From positions 1 to 14,103 of the forward strand of contig CAZWJH010000066.1 in assembly GCA_964634755.1 (NCBI GenBank): a DNA stretch of 14,103 nt, written 5' to 3'. Positions 1 through 6,313 of the stretch are shown in pieces; position 1 is the first letter of the stretch; each line of letters opens with the position of its first letter. A program made the position numbers and the translations under genes. The notes beneath the pieces were generated by a model. That model saw only the letters and a list, made by a program, of their open reading frames with translations. It had not been told where the DNA came from and did not search any database. The stretch is from JALXDT01 sp964634755. GTDB lineage: Bacteria; Acidobacteriota; Aminicenantia; JAMOAD01.

Positions 1-375
<375 letters not shown>

Positions 376-381
376 TTTATA

Positions 382-399
382 TGAAGTCCGAAGACTTCA
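382..399 (-). other. 16S leader hairpin with UUCG tetraloop
   Basis: On the transcribed strand the sequence TGAAGTC-TTCG-GACTTCA folds into a perfect 7-bp stem closed by a UUCG tetraloop, ending about 7 nt before the predicted mature 16S 5' end. Such a stable hairpin just upstream of 16S is likely to help leader folding or processing. The pairing is seen directly; the role is inferred. Confidence 0.6.
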
Positions 400-417
400 A
401 AAATCACATCAAGTTTG

Positions 418-436
418 AACCTGCTATTGCAAGGTT
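418..436 (-). other. rRNA leader hairpin with bulged base
   Basis: In the 16S leader the transcribed strand reads AACCTTGCAATAGCAGGTT. It can form a 7-bp stem (AACCT+GC with GC+AGGTT) with one bulged T and an AATA loop. It sits between boxA and the UUCG hairpin. It may be a boxB/boxC-like leader element or part of the RNase III processing fold. Only the pairing is supported by the sequence. Confidence 0.4.
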
Positions 437-452
437 TTTATCACTCTGTCCA

Positions 453-465
453 GTTTTCAAAGAAC
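453..465 (-). promoter_or_regulatory. boxA antitermination element of the rRNA leader
   Basis: The transcribed strand reads GTTCTTTGAAAAC, matching the boxA element of bacterial rRNA leaders as I know it from Bacillus-type rrn operons. boxA RNA is bound by NusB/NusE (S10) and assembles the rRNA antitermination complex. Its position, downstream of both promoters and about 80 nt before the mature 16S start, is as expected. A perfect 6-bp inverted repeat (CTTTCC-ACC-GGAAAG on the plus strand, 472-486) lies just upstream of it in the transcript. Confidence 0.7.
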
Positions 466-506
466 TTTAATCCTTTCCACCGGAAAGAATTTAAAAAAGC
501 AGAAGT

Positions 507-535
507 ATTATATCAATCTAAAATCAAAATGTCAA
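507..535 (-). promoter_or_regulatory. rRNA promoter P1 (proximal), sigma-70 consensus
   Basis: On the minus strand a perfect -35 TTGACA (535-530) is separated by 17 bp from a perfect -10 TATAAT (512-507). Upstream of the -35 are A/T runs (about 540-575), consistent with an UP element for the RNA polymerase alpha subunit. The predicted start is near 500, about 125 nt before mature 16S and upstream of boxA. The match to consensus and spacing are seen directly; use as an rRNA promoter follows from position. Confidence 0.9.
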
Positions 536-600
536 TACTTTTTTCCGACCTTTTTTTATTTTTTTAATTAAATTTAAAAGATCAAATTAAATGATGAGGT

Positions 601-629
601 ATTATACAACCCCCTTTTTCCAATGTCAA
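601..629 (-). promoter_or_regulatory. rRNA promoter P2 (distal), sigma-70 consensus
   Basis: A second minus-strand promoter has the same architecture as the proximal one: TTGACA (629-624), 17-bp spacer, TATAAT (606-601). It lies 94 bp further upstream. The two share the flank GTATTGACAT before the spacer and TATAATAC at the -10, while the spacers differ (this one carries a GGGGG run). A/T tracts at 630-655 again resemble an UP element. Tandem promoters of this kind are typical of rRNA operons. Confidence 0.88.
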
Positions 630-753
630 TACATTTTTTAAACTTAATTTTTTTTACCTTATATAATAATACATCATTTCCTCTGAATTAACTTTGAAAC
701 TCGTCCTCTTTGATTAGAAAATAAGTACAAAGTGAATGCAGCTTTCCCGAGTC

Positions 754-888
754 TTAGAAAACAATCCATCGAGCACATTCTTCAAAGTTTCCTTCACAAT
801 ATTTTTTCTTGTAAATTGAGGCCATTGCCGGCATATTGGCCATTCTGTCATTAAAAAATGGACAGGCACTTATACATTCACAAGACAT
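754..888 (-). CDS. Small cysteine-rich protein, 44 aa (unrecognised function)
   Basis: This short frame starts with ATG (888-886) and ends with TAA (756-754). A textbook ribosome binding site, GGGAGGTGG, sits 3 nt before the ATG, and a promoter candidate lies immediately upstream, so it is very likely a real gene. The product has five cysteines: C3, C5 and C9 at the N-terminus (CEC then ACPFF), and C31 and C38 near the C-terminus (KKYC-x6-CARW). A central MANMPAMA stretch is rich in Met, Ala and Pro. There is no signal peptide or membrane segment, so it is probably cytoplasmic. The two cysteine clusters could bind zinc or an iron-sulfur cluster, or form disulfides. The CPFFND...MPA...YC...CAR pattern resembles small uncharacterised proteins I recall from other anaerobic bacteria, but I cannot name a family. 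It lies alone between the rRNA promoters and a divergent operon. Confidence 0.75.
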   Translation of the reverse strand: MSCECISACPFFNDRMANMPAMASIYKKKYCEGNFEECARWIVF

Positions 889-907
889 TACCCACCTCCC
901 AAACAAA

Positions 908-937
908 ATTACAATTATTTTGTTAAATATATGCCAA
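908..937 (-). promoter_or_regulatory. Promoter candidate for the small cysteine-rich gene, with inverted repeat
   Basis: Minus strand: -35 TTGGCA (937-932), 18-bp spacer, -10 TGTAAT (913-908), each one mismatch from consensus. The predicted start near 901 leaves a leader of only about a dozen bases, which holds the ribosome binding site. An inverted repeat CAAAAT-N7-ATTTTG (904-922) covers the -10 box and could be an operator. That role is inference. Confidence 0.45.
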
Positions 938-981
938 TTTAAAAGAATTATTAAGATATAATTAATTAATAAAAAGAGTAA

Positions 982-1010
982 TTGAAAAAAAAGGGAAAAA
1001 ATGTTATATT
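982..1010 (+). promoter_or_regulatory. Promoter of the DUF1844-TPR-DUF4388-ribF operon
   Basis: Plus strand: -35 TTGAAA (982-987), 17-bp spacer, -10 TATATT (1005-1010). Transcription would start near 1017, giving a leader of about 15 nt. This contains the ribosome binding site GAGG (1021-1024), seven bases before the ATG at 1032. The position suits the first gene of the operon, and no better candidate is visible in the gap. Confidence 0.65.
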
Positions 1011-1031
1011 TAATTTTACTGAGGTTGTGGG

Positions 1032-1301
1032 ATGGAAAATAAAGGTGTTTTAAGAGTTGAACTTTCTACTATAATTGTCCCATTTTATACCCAGGCACTT
1101 GTTAAAATGGGATTAAAAGAAGATCCTTTGACAGGAGAATTATCAGAAAATTTGGATGAAGCTAAAAATCTTATTGATCTCCTCGATTTTCTCAAAGAAA
1201 AAACCAAAGGAAATCTTACAAAAGAAGAAGAAAGTTTACTTTATTCTACAATAACACAATTAAAAACCGAATATTTAAAAAGGAAAAATATAATAAAATG
1301 A
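1032..1301 (+). CDS. DUF1844 family protein
   Basis: This 89-residue protein matches the DUF1844 pattern I know. A helical segment (about residues 8-28, VELSTIIVPFYTQALVKMG) is followed by an acidic/proline linker. A second helical unit follows, with the hallmark LIDLLDFLKEKTKGNLT (about 47-63) and a closing helix ending near LKTEYLKRK. The family is short and soluble, its function is unknown, and it is often found beside housekeeping genes. Here it leads an operon. The ATG is supported by GAGG seven bases upstream and by a promoter just before it. Its TGA stop overlaps the next gene's start (ATGA), which suggests translational coupling. The family call is from memory of its conserved motif; no biochemical role can be given. 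Confidence 0.85.
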   Translation: MENKGVLRVELSTIIVPFYTQALVKMGLKEDPLTGELSENLDEAKNLIDLLDFLKEKTKGNLTKEEESLLYSTITQLKTEYLKRKNIIK

Positions 1302-3040
1302 GCAAAATAAGGCACATTTTTTTATTTATAATTCTTGTTTTTTTAACAGCTAATTTTTCTGATGCTTTTTCTATCAAGAAAGAATACTCAAAATACTGGT
1401 TTAAATTCTATTCCCTCGCCACAAAAAATAGAGTAGAAGAAGCTAATAAGGTGATAAACGAGTTCTTTAAAGAACCATACCAATACAACAAGAGAGAAGA
1501 AATAGTATCCCTAATATGGAATTACTCACTTCAAACAATTAAAAATGGTAATTTAGATGCTGGGAAAAATTACCTTTACACATTATCAAAATACGAAAAC
1601 AATTGGAAAATCTTTGATGATTTAAGCAAAATAGAGTTGAAAAGCTTAAATATTTTAAAAGGGATTAAAAATGCCTTTGTTGCCTTAAAACTATTCATTT
1701 ATAGTGATGACAACATTCTCATACTCTCGCCATTAGCAAAATCAATATTTTGGGGATTATTTTTAAGCTTTGTCGTATTTTTATTATTTAAATATTCCTA
1801 TAACTTTGAAGTACTATTAAATGATTTAAATTTAAATCTGAAAATCGTTCAATACATATCATTAGTAGTTTTTGCTTTAATTTCAACCGTATTTGTTACC
1901 GGTGCTTTTTACATCCCATTCGGGATAGGAGCTGTTATTTTTTTCTATTTACAGAAAAAAGAAAAAAAGCTTCTTTTCCTCTATGTTTTCCTGTTTTTAT
2001 TCTCTTTTATAGCTCTTTTATATACAAACATTATTCAAACAGCTTCTTATAACAAAAATTATAAAGCAATTATAAAAATAAAGGAAGGAAAATACACTGA
2101 CCAGGAACTATTAAAGATAGAAAAGGAATTGGAAAAAGATCCGGATCCTCAATTATTTCTTACAATTGCAATAAGATATTATAATGACAACTTACTTTTC
2201 GATTCAAAAAGAGTTTTAGAGAAAGTAAAAGAGAGCGAAAAATATAATAAACTAAAGTATTTTTACTTAGGGAACATATATTATAAAGTGGGGTTCTTTT
2301 CAAAAGCAAAAGATATGTATTTCAAAGCTTTACAATTTGCCCCAAATGATCCGTACTTAAATTTTAATGTATCAGTACTTCTCTTTAAAATAAATCAACC
2401 GGATTTGGCTCAAAAGTATGCATTAATTGCACAAAAGGCAGGTATTAAGAGAGAAGGAGATATCATTACAAAAAACGATCCTTTAAACATAAACATTTTC
2501 CCTTATGTGAATTTTAACTTCTCAAAAGAAATGCTTTTCCATCCTATTTTCTTAGGCCTCTTAATTTTTTTCGTCCTTTTAATTTTATTAAAAATAATTT
2601 TTCGATCCATCGGCTCAAGTATCAGATGTGCTTCTTGCGGCAAACCTACAAAAAAGAATAGAAACTCAGTAAATGATAGATACTGCGAAGAATGCTTTAA
2701 TCTTTTTATAATAAGGGAGCCCTTTCTCAGCGAAACAAGAAAAATCAAATACAAAGAAATAGAAGAAAATAATCTTAAAATGACAAAAAAAATTCTTATT
2801 CTTTCAATACTGTTTCCGGGAATAGATTTAATCTACAGAGAATTAAGCTATCTTTACTTTATTCTGAGCTTTTTTACTTTCTTTTCTCTTGTTCTCTTTT
2901 TTACTTTAAATGTTGATTTGATAGTACTAAAAGCAAGTAATATATTAAGTTTTAACACAATATTTCTTTGGTTAGCTTTATTGTTTTACATAATTACAAA
3001 TATAATTAGTTATTTTGTGGAGAAAAAAGAATGGCTTTAG
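1298..3040 (+). CDS. Multi-pass membrane protein with TPR repeats and a zinc-ribbon
   Basis: This 580-residue protein starts with an export signal (hydrophobic about 6-19, possible cleavage near 23-25). A helical, probably extracytoplasmic region to about 140 follows. Several hydrophobic segments come next (about 145-165, 184-218, 224-246). A soluble stretch of about 265-385 carries TPR-like helical repeats, best seen in LKYFYLGNIYYKVGFFSKAKD followed by YFKALQFAPNDP. After another membrane segment (about 412-436) is a four-cysteine zinc-ribbon, C444-x2-C447-x15-C463-x2-C466. Then come three more hydrophobic segments (about 497-575). TPRs usually mediate protein contacts, and the ribbon probably binds zinc on the cytoplasmic side. 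The final part (FPG...IYRE) resembles the LLPGxGxIYxG motif of small two-helix membrane modules. The start overlaps the upstream stop by 4 nt and the end overlaps the next gene by 10 nt. I do not recognise a specific function. Confidence 0.8.
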   Translation: MSKIRHIFLFIILVFLTANFSDAFSIKKEYSKYWFKFYSLATKNRVEEANKVINEFFKEPYQYNKREEIVSLIWNYSLQTIKNGNLDAGKNYLYTLSKYENNWKIFDDLSKIELKSLNILKGIKNAFVALKLFIYSDDNILILSPLAKSIFWGLFLSFVVFLLFKYSYNFEVLLNDLNLNLKIVQYISLVVFALISTVFVTGAFYIPFGIGAVIFFYLQKKEKKLLFLYVFLFLFSFIALLYTNIIQTASYNKNYKAIIKIKEGKYTDQELLKIEKELEKDPDPQLFLTIAIRYYNDNLLFDSKRVLEKVKESEKYNKLKYFYLGNIYYKVGFFSKAKDMYFKALQFAPNDPYLNFNVSVLLFKINQPDLAQKYALIAQKAGIKREGDIITKNDPLNINIFPYVNFNFSKEMLFHPIFLGLLIFFVLLILLKIIFRSIGSSIRCASCGKPTKKNRNSVNDRYCEECFNLFIIREPFLSETRKIKYKEIEENNLKMTKKILILSILFPGIDLIYRELSYLYFILSFFTFFSLVLFFTLNVDLIVLKASNILSFNTIFLWLALLFYIITNIISYFVEKKEWL

Positions 3041-4050
3041 AAGGAACTATTAAAGATTTTTCAATAGTTGAACTTTTACAAATGCTTGGTCAAAATAAAA
3101 GTACAGGTATTCTTGTTATAAAACACAAAGACAATTTTGTAACAATTTACTTTGAAAAGGGACTTATAGTAAGTGTTGAAACATTCCCGAGAAAACTTGA
3201 ACATAGATTGGGAGAAACACTTTTAAAAAGAGGTAATATATCTCAAGAAACTTTAAAAAAATCTTTGCAGATTCAGAGTAAAACAGGGAAAAAATTGGGA
3301 GAAATACTTTTAGGACTAAATATAATATCAAAAGATGAGCTAAAAAAAGCTTTAAGAGATCAGGCTTCCCAAATAGTAATAAGTATTATGAATTGGAAAG
3401 AGGGGGAATACAAATTTCAAAAGAAAGATATCGTAGATTGGGATAGAGAATGGTTTGAACCATTGTCTGTTGACAGACTTTTAATGGAATCAATGCAAAT
3501 CCTTGATGAAATGCCTTTAATAAAAGAAATAATTCCAGATCCTTCAATTGTATTTGAAAGAAAAAAAATCACAAAAAAAATTAAATTATTAGATGAAACA
3601 GAAGATGAGAAAATATCAGATAAAACACTATATTTGACGAAAAATGAATATGAAATTCTGAAATTTATTGATGGAGAAAGAGATGTAAACACCCTTATAG
3701 AAAAAATCAATCTTTCTGAGTTTGAAATTTATAAAGGCCTCTACAATCTGCATAAAAAGGGAATCATAAAAAAAGTAGATAAAAAGATTTTTAATAAAGA
3801 GGAACCATTTGAAGAAGAAAAAGAAGAAAAAGTTTCTTTTCTATCAATGATAAAAGACATAGTTGTTATTCTTGTTTTTGTGGTAGAAATAATATCCTTA
3901 ATCTTTACTCTATTCATAAAAAAAGATCCCTTTTATCCATTAAAATTTAAAGAAAATAATCAATTCATAAGTATTAAATATAATATTGAAAAGAATTTCA
4001 CATCTGAAATTTCAAAAAAGTACAAAGGTAACAATATTGAAAAAAGGTAA
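3031..4050 (+). CDS. DUF4388 (PATAN) domain protein with C-terminal membrane anchor
   Basis: Residues 1 to about 130 carry a DUF4388/PATAN domain. It opens with LEGTIKDFSIVELLQMLGQNK and continues with the strand-rich TGILVIKHKDNFVTIYFEKG unit. A helical section with paired LGExLLxxGxIS-type motifs follows (about 60-105), like the N-terminal modules of type II/IV secretion ATPases. Residues about 200-250 look like a small winged-helix-type unit (LTKNEYEILKFIDGE...LYNLHKKGIIKK). After an acidic linker rich in E and K (257-267), one hydrophobic segment (about 274-296) is followed by a 40-residue basic tail. DUF4388 proteins are usually soluble adaptors tied to two-component signalling, gliding or pili, so a membrane anchor is notable. 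The ATG overlaps the previous gene by 10 nt. The 3' end overlaps ribF by 14 nt if the ribF start chosen here is right. Confidence 0.85.
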   Translation: MALEGTIKDFSIVELLQMLGQNKSTGILVIKHKDNFVTIYFEKGLIVSVETFPRKLEHRLGETLLKRGNISQETLKKSLQIQSKTGKKLGEILLGLNIISKDELKKALRDQASQIVISIMNWKEGEYKFQKKDIVDWDREWFEPLSVDRLLMESMQILDEMPLIKEIIPDPSIVFERKKITKKIKLLDETEDEKISDKTLYLTKNEYEILKFIDGERDVNTLIEKINLSEFEIYKGLYNLHKKGIIKKVDKKIFNKEEPFEEEKEEKVSFLSMIKDIVVILVFVVEIISLIFTLFIKKDPFYPLKFKENNQFISIKYNIEKNFTSEISKKYKGNNIEKR

Positions 4051-4912
4051 AATCATAGCCATAGGGAATTTTGATGGTTTACATGTTGGTCATAGAAAAA
4101 TCCTATTAACAACAACAAGAAAGGCTAAAATTGAAAAAAGAGAAACTGTTGCAATTACTTTTTGGCCTCACCCACAAACTTTCTTCGGGAAAAAATTAAA
4201 ATTAATTCAACCCCTTAATGAAAGAATCTCTTTAATAAAAAAAGTAGGAATCTCGGAAGTAAATGTTTTACCATTTCAAGAGATAGTGAATTTTTCACCT
4301 AAAGAATTTTTAGATTTTTTAACCAAAAGGCATAAAATAAAAGCAATAATAGTAGGGGAAGAATTCAGATTTGGAAAGGATAGAAAAGGAGATATAAAAT
4401 ATTTAAAATCTTTCGGGAAAAAGAAAAACATCTATGTTAAGGGAGTAAAGGTAATAAAATTCATGAATGAAAAAGTTAGTTCAAGCCTTATAAGAAAATA
4501 TCTCCAAGAGGGAAATTTGCAAAGGGCAAGAATAATGTTAGGTGGATTTTATTCGGTAAAAGGCGATGTCATAAGAGGAGATAGAAGAGGCAAGATAATT
4601 AAATTTCCTACTGCAAATATAAAATATCCTGATGACTTTCTCCTCCCGGACGGAGTTTATATAACAAAAACTCTTATAAATAATAAATATTATAATTCTC
4701 TGACCCATGTGGGACCAAATCTGACCTTTGAAGGTAAGGAGAGAAAAATTGAAACTTATATTATCAATTTCTCAGAGAATATTTACGAGCACACTATTGA
4801 AATATTTTTTATTGATTATATAAGGGAAATCAAGAAATTTTCCAATAGACAAAAACTATATGACGCTATTTCCTCTGATTTAAATTATTCTCTTTCGCTA
4901 TTACAATTATAA
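4037..4912 (+). CDS. ribF: Bifunctional riboflavin kinase / FAD synthetase
   Basis: RibF phosphorylates riboflavin to FMN and adenylylates FMN to FAD in the cytoplasm. With the start chosen here it has 291 residues. The N-terminal nucleotidyltransferase half shows GNFDGLHVGH (10-19), the WPHP block (43-46), VGEEFRFGKDRKG (107-119) and SSSLIR (148-153). The C-terminal kinase half shows GDRRGKIIKFPTANI (181-195) and a catalytic Glu in the ETYIINF stretch (E239). I chose the TTG at 4037 because AAAGGT sits about 7 nt before it. The frame could begin at an earlier TTG (3986), but that has no ribosome binding site and would overlap the previous gene by 65 nt. The short N-terminus resembles that of the Thermotoga enzyme as I recall it. 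It is the last gene of the operon; its stop is one base from the convergent pilin stop. Confidence 0.93.
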   Translation: MKKGKIIAIGNFDGLHVGHRKILLTTTRKAKIEKRETVAITFWPHPQTFFGKKLKLIQPLNERISLIKKVGISEVNVLPFQEIVNFSPKEFLDFLTKRHKIKAIIVGEEFRFGKDRKGDIKYLKSFGKKKNIYVKGVKVIKFMNEKVSSSLIRKYLQEGNLQRARIMLGGFYSVKGDVIRGDRRGKIIKFPTANIKYPDDFLLPDGVYITKTLINNKYYNSLTHVGPNLTFEGKERKIETYIINFSENIYEHTIEIFFIDYIREIKKFSNRQKLYDAISSDLNYSLSLLQL

Positions 4913-4913
4913 A

Positions 4914-5591
4914 TTAGCTATCTGTTTGAGCTATTGCTTTCCCTATATCATCACCCATTATTGAGTCATCAGGCGTGGTATTTCTATGTACGGCATCAGA
5001 ATAAGGAGTTGCCCATAGGTGGTTAGGTCCCGCAGATAATACATAGACTCTGTGTGGTCTTGTAGTATCGCTGAATCTGGGATTACCGGGGAAATATCTT
5101 GCATTTATCACATAGGATCTTCCCCATGCATCATCAATTACTCTTTCATCAAGATAGGGGCCTCTCCAACGATACTCACCTGATATAGGATAATCCTGTC
5201 CGGATTGATTTTGAGCACTTGCTCCTGAATCATCATCAGGGTTATTATAATAAAGATAATCGTATAGCGGCTTTGTCACACCATAAGTACCCCAATAAGC
5301 AGCATTAGTACCCGCTCCAGGTTCCGCTCCTGTTGGAACAGTAGAAGGATTTGCCAAAACTCTATCTACTCCACCAGAAGGACCATTAGCATTCGTATAT
5401 GGCCAATAACCAGTATCTTTATAGAGAGAAGCAACCGCAGCAGCTATAACTTGCACTTCATTGGTAGTTCTTGTAACTTTACTTGCCTTAATATTTCTCG
5501 CTACTGTTGGAGTTAAAATTGCAGCAAGGATAGCTACAACAGCTAACACCACAACCATTTCTATTAAGGTAAAACCTTTTTTTCCTTTCAT
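4914..5591 (-). CDS. GspG-like pseudopilin / type IV pilin-like protein (distal copy)
   Basis: This 225-residue protein begins with a class III signal. A short basic leader MKGKKG is followed by FTLIEMVVVLAVVAILAAIL, with the usual Phe at +1 and Glu at +5, so prepilin peptidase should cut after Gly6. The long N-terminal helix continues to about residue 60 (SLYKDTGYWP). The C-terminal part has GspG-like features: RGPYLDE, an aromatic WG..YVI strand, YVLSAGPN, and an Asp-rich end (PDDSIMGDDIG) resembling the calcium-binding loop of major pseudopilins. At 225 residues it is longer than typical GspG (about 140), with an insertion rich in Gly, Asn, Tyr and Asp at about 65-130. The ribosome binding site AAAGGAGG is 6 nt before the ATG. 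It lies 19 nt after its paralogue, and no secretion ATPase, platform or secretin gene is nearby. Confidence 0.9.
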   Translation of the reverse strand: MKGKKGFTLIEMVVVLAVVAILAAILTPTVARNIKASKVTRTTNEVQVIAAAVASLYKDTGYWPYTNANGPSGGVDRVLANPSTVPTGAEPGAGTNAAYWGTYGVTKPLYDYLYYNNPDDDSGASAQNQSGQDYPISGEYRWRGPYLDERVIDDAWGRSYVINARYFPGNPRFSDTTRPHRVYVLSAGPNHLWATPYSDAVHRNTTPDDSIMGDDIGKAIAQTDS

Positions 5592-5610
5592 TCTTTGCCT
5601 CCTTTATTAA

Positions 5611-6288
5611 TTAATCATTTGTATAAATAACAAAGCCTATATCATCACCACCGACATTATCATCGGGAGATGTATTTCTATTTACAGAATCAGCAAATGG
5701 AGTTTCCCATACTTGATTTATTCCGGAGGAAAGAATTAACACTCTATGTCCAGCTCTTTGAGAAACAGTTGTTAAAGAATTACCGGGAAAATACCTTGCA
5801 CTTATAACATACTGCGCTCCCCAGGGATCAAGATTTGCTCTTTTGTCGAGATAAGGTCCCTTCCATCTATATTCACCTGTTGTAGGATAATCCTGATTAT
5901 TTTCATTTTGATTTAAAGAACCAGTATCATTATCAGGGTTATTGTAATAAAGATAATCATGTAGCTGTTTAGTAGGAGTATAAGAACCCCAGCGAGAACT
6001 TCCGGTATAAGCTGCATCTGATGCCGTAGGTACATAATCTCCAACATCCCCTGATAAAACTCTGTTAACCCCTCCGGAAGGTCCATCCGCATTTGTGCAT
6101 GGCCATCTTCCTACATCCTTATAAAGGCTTAATATAGCAGAAGCTATAACCAACTCTTCATTTTCCGCTCTTGTTATTTTTGCTTCCTTTATATGCCTTG
6201 CTATAGTTGGTACTAAAATAGCAACTAAAATCGATACCACTGCCAAAACAACAACCATTTCAATTAAAGTAAAACCTTTTCTTCTCAT
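5611..6288 (-). CDS. GspG-like pseudopilin / type IV pilin-like protein (proximal copy)
   Basis: This paralogue of the next pilin gene downstream has the same 225-residue length and clear similarity throughout. It begins MRRKG followed by FTLIEMVVVLAVVSIL, so prepilin peptidase should cleave after Gly5, leaving Phe +1 and Glu +5. Shared blocks include GPSGGV, DYLYYNNPD, GEYRW-GPYLD, the ARYFPGN strand and the C-terminal PDD...GDDIG Asp cluster. A cysteine (WPCTNADG) is present here where the other copy has Tyr. Divergence is concentrated in the loop at about 80-105 and in the last residues. The start has GGAGG about 6 nt upstream. It is read before the other copy, and the two probably form co-expressed subunits of one fibre or pseudopilus. 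The partner machinery is not in the window. Confidence 0.9.
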   Translation of the reverse strand: MRRKGFTLIEMVVVLAVVSILVAILVPTIARHIKEAKITRAENEELVIASAILSLYKDVGRWPCTNADGPSGGVNRVLSGDVGDYVPTASDAAYTGSSRWGSYTPTKQLHDYLYYNNPDNDTGSLNQNENNQDYPTTGEYRWKGPYLDKRANLDPWGAQYVISARYFPGNSLTTVSQRAGHRVLILSSGINQVWETPFADSVNRNTSPDDNVGGDDIGFVIYTND

Positions 6289-6313
6289 TCAAACCTCCAC
6301 TCTCTAATACTTA

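Noticed and set aside
640..753. A third rRNA promoter or a terminator for the small cysteine-rich gene
   Set aside because: There are A/T tracts and TATATAA-like strings, but no -35 at workable spacing and no hairpin followed by a T-run; I see nothing reliable in this stretch.
2503..2754. Minus-strand frame inside the TPR/zinc-ribbon gene
   Set aside because: The plus-strand gene has clear domain logic there; the opposite frame has no ribosome binding site or recognisable motif.
4914..6288. Pilin pair as a mobile or transferred cassette
   Set aside because: Slightly higher GC is explained by Gly/Ala/Pro-rich protein content; there are no flanking repeats, integrase or tRNA.
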